Under the pieces are notes generated by a model. It made no database searches and was not told the DNA's origin. It saw nothing but the letters and a program-made list of their open reading frames with translations. From contig OY754329.1 in NCBI GenBank assembly GCA_963573305.1, forward strand, positions 81,898,576 through 81,962,575: DNA of 64,000 nucleotides, read 5' to 3'. This DNA comes from Pyrrhosoma nymphula. Its lineage: Eukaryota > Arthropoda > Insecta > Odonata > Coenagrionidae. Every line of letters starts with the position of its first letter. Within the stretch, counting starts at the first letter, position 1. Shown piece by piece: positions 61,001-64,000 of this stretch. The translations under genes and the position numbers were made by a program.

Positions 61001-63773
61001 CAAGAGCTTATTTCTCAAACTAAACACAGCATTTGCCAACACAATACGTTCGACTGCTCATTGTTATTGATGTGACTTACGCTGTTCATCTAAAAAACCA
61101 ATTACAATTTTCCCAATGAGAAGTAGATAAGTTCACATGGACTTGGATCATGTGCCAGTGCCGCAACGTCAGTATTTGACGACCTACCTGTTTCTTTTTT
61201 GTTTCCTTAGTCCATGACGCAACTGTATTTACCCTGTTGAGAGGGAAAAAAGGATAAATGAGTGGTGTTGGGACTCTTGTTAACATTGAAGAAAGTTTAA
61301 TAAACAAACGTTAAAGTAAATCCGAACGAGTTCTTTTTCAATAATGGGTCTCCGGTGGGCAACCTTTTTAAGATAGCTACCGGAAAAAATGCAGACATTT
61401 ATAAGAACGAAATAGCTTTTATTTTTAGTACTACATTCTTTCCAGTAAAGAATGTTTTTACAAACTACGTATGCTTTTTTTATTTGGCAACCCAATGGTA
61501 TAGGGAAAAAATGATGTCCGGCTAGTACCTCATATAAACCACTGGTTATTTAAACTTCTTTATTGATCTTTTCCCGGTTCTCGGTGCTTCGGAAGGCTGA
61601 TCAGACTGGTTCGTTGGTTTCCAAGGCATTGTTGGGGATTAATAGCAGAGGCGCCAGGAGAGAGGTGAGAAGAAAATGTACTAATTCTAGAATTGAATTT
61701 ATTTTGAAAAAAAATGTACAACGATATCAGCCAAGAGGAAATTATTTACTCACTCCTGTCATATTGTGTCATTCAAAGCTAAGATTAGTATCAGCTTACC
61801 ACTACTCTTTCCCATCTCTAGGTAACTTTCTTACCTACTCACCTATAGTTCTTCTTACTCAACTCCCACTTTGCTTGTCTCGCAAGTGGGTGCGCGCCTC
61901 AAGGCCTGTCTTATCGGGATTTCTCTTTAACCCCCACTTAAAGTACGCTTCTAGCGAATTCATAGTGGTATAGATTCGCTTCCAAGTTGAAAATGTAAGA
62001 AAATCGTACATAAATTGAATTACTTTTTACTTATATGAGATATAAGAAATTCAAATCAGTAAGTTTCGGAAAATGTTCCTACTCAAGTAAAAATTTCTCC
62101 CTTGAAACTCAACTGAAACAGGGTTGAAACTTCCATGAATCACACTGCCTTGCTTCTCCGCTGAAACTGCCTAGACATTTAAACAAAACCAAGGGAGATT
62201 GGAAGTGGGGTGGCAGCAGGTAAGCTGTTCAATAAAATGCCTTTCAACTGCACAGGAACAGAGGCCACAGACCCTTGTAAATATAATGGGCTGGTGCACC
62301 CTTGCTGCCTAATGACCTAGCACTCACTTGCTCTCTCCACTGAAACTCCCTTGCCTACAACACAAACTCTCTTGCACACAGCACTTAAACTCCCTTGCCC
62401 TCTCCCTCCCAAAACAAAAAAAGGAAATTTGCCTGCCTGAAAGAAAAAGAGGGGATTTTGTTCGGGAGGCACTCGAACTCGGAGCCTCGGCGTCGAAGGC
62501 GACTTAACCCTTCACCGCGGGTGGTTTATGGCACCAACTGACCAGTCGCACTATAGTTTATAACTTCTATAAGTTACATATAAATCGAAGAATTTTGTTC
62601 ATCTATGTGCATCTGCTAGTCACGCTGATGAAAATGTTTTTTTATCGCAGTTATACGATAGAAATTAACCATTTTACGTGATGTAGTAATATAATGTACA
62701 TTAAACCGGCTTAGTTTACTAAAGCGCGTAAAATGGTTAATATCTATCGTAAAACTGCGATGAAAAAAATCTTTTTCATCAGCGTGATTAGTTTAACACA
62801 AAGATGAATATAATTTTGCGATTTATGTTAAACTTTTAGAAATTATAAACTATAGTGTGATTGGTCAGTTGCTGCCATAAATTGCCCGCGGTGAAGGGTT
62901 GGGTCGCTTTCGACCGCGAGGCTCGGACTCCCAGAGTGGCCTGGCCTGGGCCAACTGTCCAGTTCAGTGGCAGTGGAGCACTCATGCAGCAAGAGAGAAG
63001 CAGTTCAGTTAGGTTGGGAGTGGGGATACCTAAATACTGCAGCAGCTGAGTGGCAAGGCAATAAAATGACGTGACAAGGAAGAAGCAGTGGAGTTTAAAG
63101 GATGGCCCGACCTGGGCCTACTGTTCAGTTCAGTGGCGCACTCACGCAGCAAGAGGGAAGCAGTTCTATTTTAATGGAGTAGCAAGGGTGTGTAGCAGTA
63201 GAGTTGCAGTCGACCTCAGTTTTTTTTTGTTGAGGCCAAGGCAGTGCAGACCAGTTTCAAGGTAGTTTCAAGCCAGTTTTCACTCGTTCAGTGGAGTTTC
63301 AGTCCAGAATCAGTTAAGTTTCAAGGGAGAAATGTTTACTTGAGTATCTATCATCGCATCAAACGGTATTTTCTTCATTAATAGCAACTTCTGCCTGGGT
63401 TATTCGGGCTTGTAAAAGAGATTGTACTTTAAAAATGATGACGATGATAAATTTTCTATTTTATTTTCTCAAAGCAATAAGTGATAGATTAAAATGGACA
63501 AAAAATATAGCATTCACCTACACTTGTATATGGAAGCTAGAATCTATTCAATATATATGTATTAGTATTATATATGTATAAATAGTCTATAAAAAACTAT
63601 TCGCTTAATATAGCAGCTGTCTCATATTATGTCATTTTTCGTCTACATAAATACATAATTAATGCCTATTTTTTATCTTGCAGCTTCATCTCTTCTCGTA
63701 TCAGTTGCTTCATACTAAAATCCGATTCTCAGCTAGCGGATTTTTCCCCATTGGCTACGGTCTCTTTACATCG
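55027..63773 (+). CDS. Gustatory receptor G (3 of 4 exons in window)
   Basis: Exons 55027-55998, 61596-61664 and 63684-63773 join in phase 0 to 377 codons; the last exon with the TYhhhhhQF motif must lie beyond the window. Exon 1 (MANEMVENSTLLKEVEPLLI, NRLMGILPWNF) has six membrane segments and ends SACENLSEQ, donor GTAAAT, Cys seven codons before the junction. Exon 2 is ADQTGSLVSKALLGINSRGA and RRE; exon 3 is LHLFSYQLLHTKIRFSASGF and on. The exon 2 sequence is closer to the constant exon of E than to F. After exon 3 the donor is GCAAGT, not GT: a GC-AG intron. Intron 1 is 5.6 kb and intron 2 holds a 1.3 kb fold-back element. Confidence 0.85.
57467..57487. repeat. Short perfect palindrome
   Basis: ACCCGTTGAA, one base, TTCAACGGGT. 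It precedes the minisatellite at 57650 by about 160 bases and may be part of the same element. Confidence 0.7.
57640..57870. repeat. Minisatellite of palindromic TTCCCTGCAGGGAAT units
   Basis: At least eight degenerate units of about 20-30 bases, each centred on a (T)CCCTGCAGG(G)AA palindrome, e.g. near 57695, 57718, 57740 and 57800. Related units recur at 59650-59725 after 1.8 kb of unique sequence. Confidence 0.8.
57871..59640. other. Intron 1 of GR G between minisatellite blocks
   Basis: No domain recognised in the open frames on either strand. It may be the inside of a non-autonomous element whose ends carry the CCCTGCAGGG units. Confidence 0.35.
59641..59725. repeat. Second block of CCCTGC-type palindromic units
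   Basis: ATTCCCCGAAAATTCCCTGC, GGGGAAAAATTCCCC and CCCTCGCAGGG are variants of the units at 57640-57870. Confidence 0.6.
59857..60284. mobile_element. MITE with GATC-rich inverted ends
   Basis: CACTACGTTTACCAATCGAT at 59857 and its complement ending at 60284 begin 35 bp arms with one mismatch (CAGATCG(A/G)TCTGA inside). Further AGATCGATCT and AGACCGATCT units lie inside both halves. There is no ORF. No clear target duplication. It lies in intron 1 of GR G. Confidence 0.8.
60285..61595. other. Rest of intron 1 of GR G
   Basis: No repeat or gene recognised. Ends in a pyrimidine-rich tract (CTTTATTGATCTTTTCCCGG) before the acceptor at 61595. Confidence 0.4.
62080..63346. mobile_element. 1.27 kb fold-back element in intron 2 of GR G
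   Basis: TACTCAAGTAAAAATTTCTC at 62080 and the inverted GAGAAATGTTTACTTGAGTA ending at 63346 are its ends, followed by matching CTTGAAACT(C/T)AACTGA text. A second, inner pair of arms (about 62465-62665 and 62745-62935) mirrors a tRNA-like segment: AACCCTTCACCGCGGG on the left, CCCGCGGTGAAGGGTT on the right, and CGATAGA(A/T)ATTAACCATTTT near the centre. A direct repeat (GGGCC(A/T)ACTGT(C/T)CAGTTCAG) lies at 62950 and 63115. No ORF of note. Confidence 0.75.
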
Positions 63774-64000
63774 GCAAGTATCTCTTAAGTGTCTATTTTT
63801 AATTGGCAAAATCACTGAGTTTGGGAAGTACTCCTCTCTTTGGTATGCGCATGGATTATAGTTATCAACACGGTAGCAGAAAAACGTGCATCCATAAGAA
63901 TAACGTTTTTTAAGTCCTTAGGAAGGGTGGATACCACGTCTGAAAACCCCATTTCAAGGCAGTGAGTTTTCATTGTGCCATGATGACTTAAGTGCAATTG

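Overview
The window is insect nuclear DNA. It is AT-rich, holds split genes with GT-AG introns, many (AT)n runs, tRNA-derived SINEs, non-LTR retrotransposon remnants and cut-and-paste transposons, and all recognisable host genes belong to one family: insect gustatory receptors (GRs, seven-transmembrane chemoreceptor channels). The sequence does not name the species; the size of the intergenic and intronic space and the TE load suggest a large-genome insect.

All receptor genes are on the + strand. Seven large first exons, each about 0.9-1.0 kb and coding for roughly six membrane segments, start at 2300 (A), 10810 (B), 22121 (C), 27125 (D), 35311 (E), 44368 (F) and 55027 (G). Each ends in phase 0 at a GT donor, exactly seven codons after the start of a conserved Cys codon. 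Sets of short 3' exons (23 codons, 30 codons, about 41 codons) that supply the last membrane segment and the C-terminal TYhhhhhQF-like motif occur three times: 37529-41888 after E, 46351-47237 after F, and 61596-63773 after G (last exon beyond the window). A to D have no 3' exons of their own that I can see. The simplest reading is a Gr39a-type locus: five alternative first exons (A-E), each possibly with its own promoter, spliced to one constant 3' module, spanning about 39.6 kb (2300-41888). It is followed by two ordinary four-exon paralogues, F (complete, 395 codons) and G (incomplete at the window end). A decayed copy of the start of exon A lies at 28785-29016.

The space between is mostly mobile DNA: a 3.4 kb DNA transposon with terminal inverted repeats of about 1 kb (4591-8025); a piggyBac-like element with TTAA target sites (13651-19248) that carries a second DNA transposon (14228-17637), itself interrupted near a 16538-16700 palindrome; further copies of that second family at 30455-31560 and 40180-41253; non-LTR retrotransposon pieces at 1685, 12450, 23930, 33475 and 48260; fold-back elements with tRNA-like arms at 31739-32242 and 62080-63346; MITE-like elements at 51537-52101 and 59857-60284; and a palindrome-rich minisatellite near 57650. 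A possible processed pseudogene lies near 53380-53860. No rRNA, CRISPR or convincing functional tRNA gene was seen.
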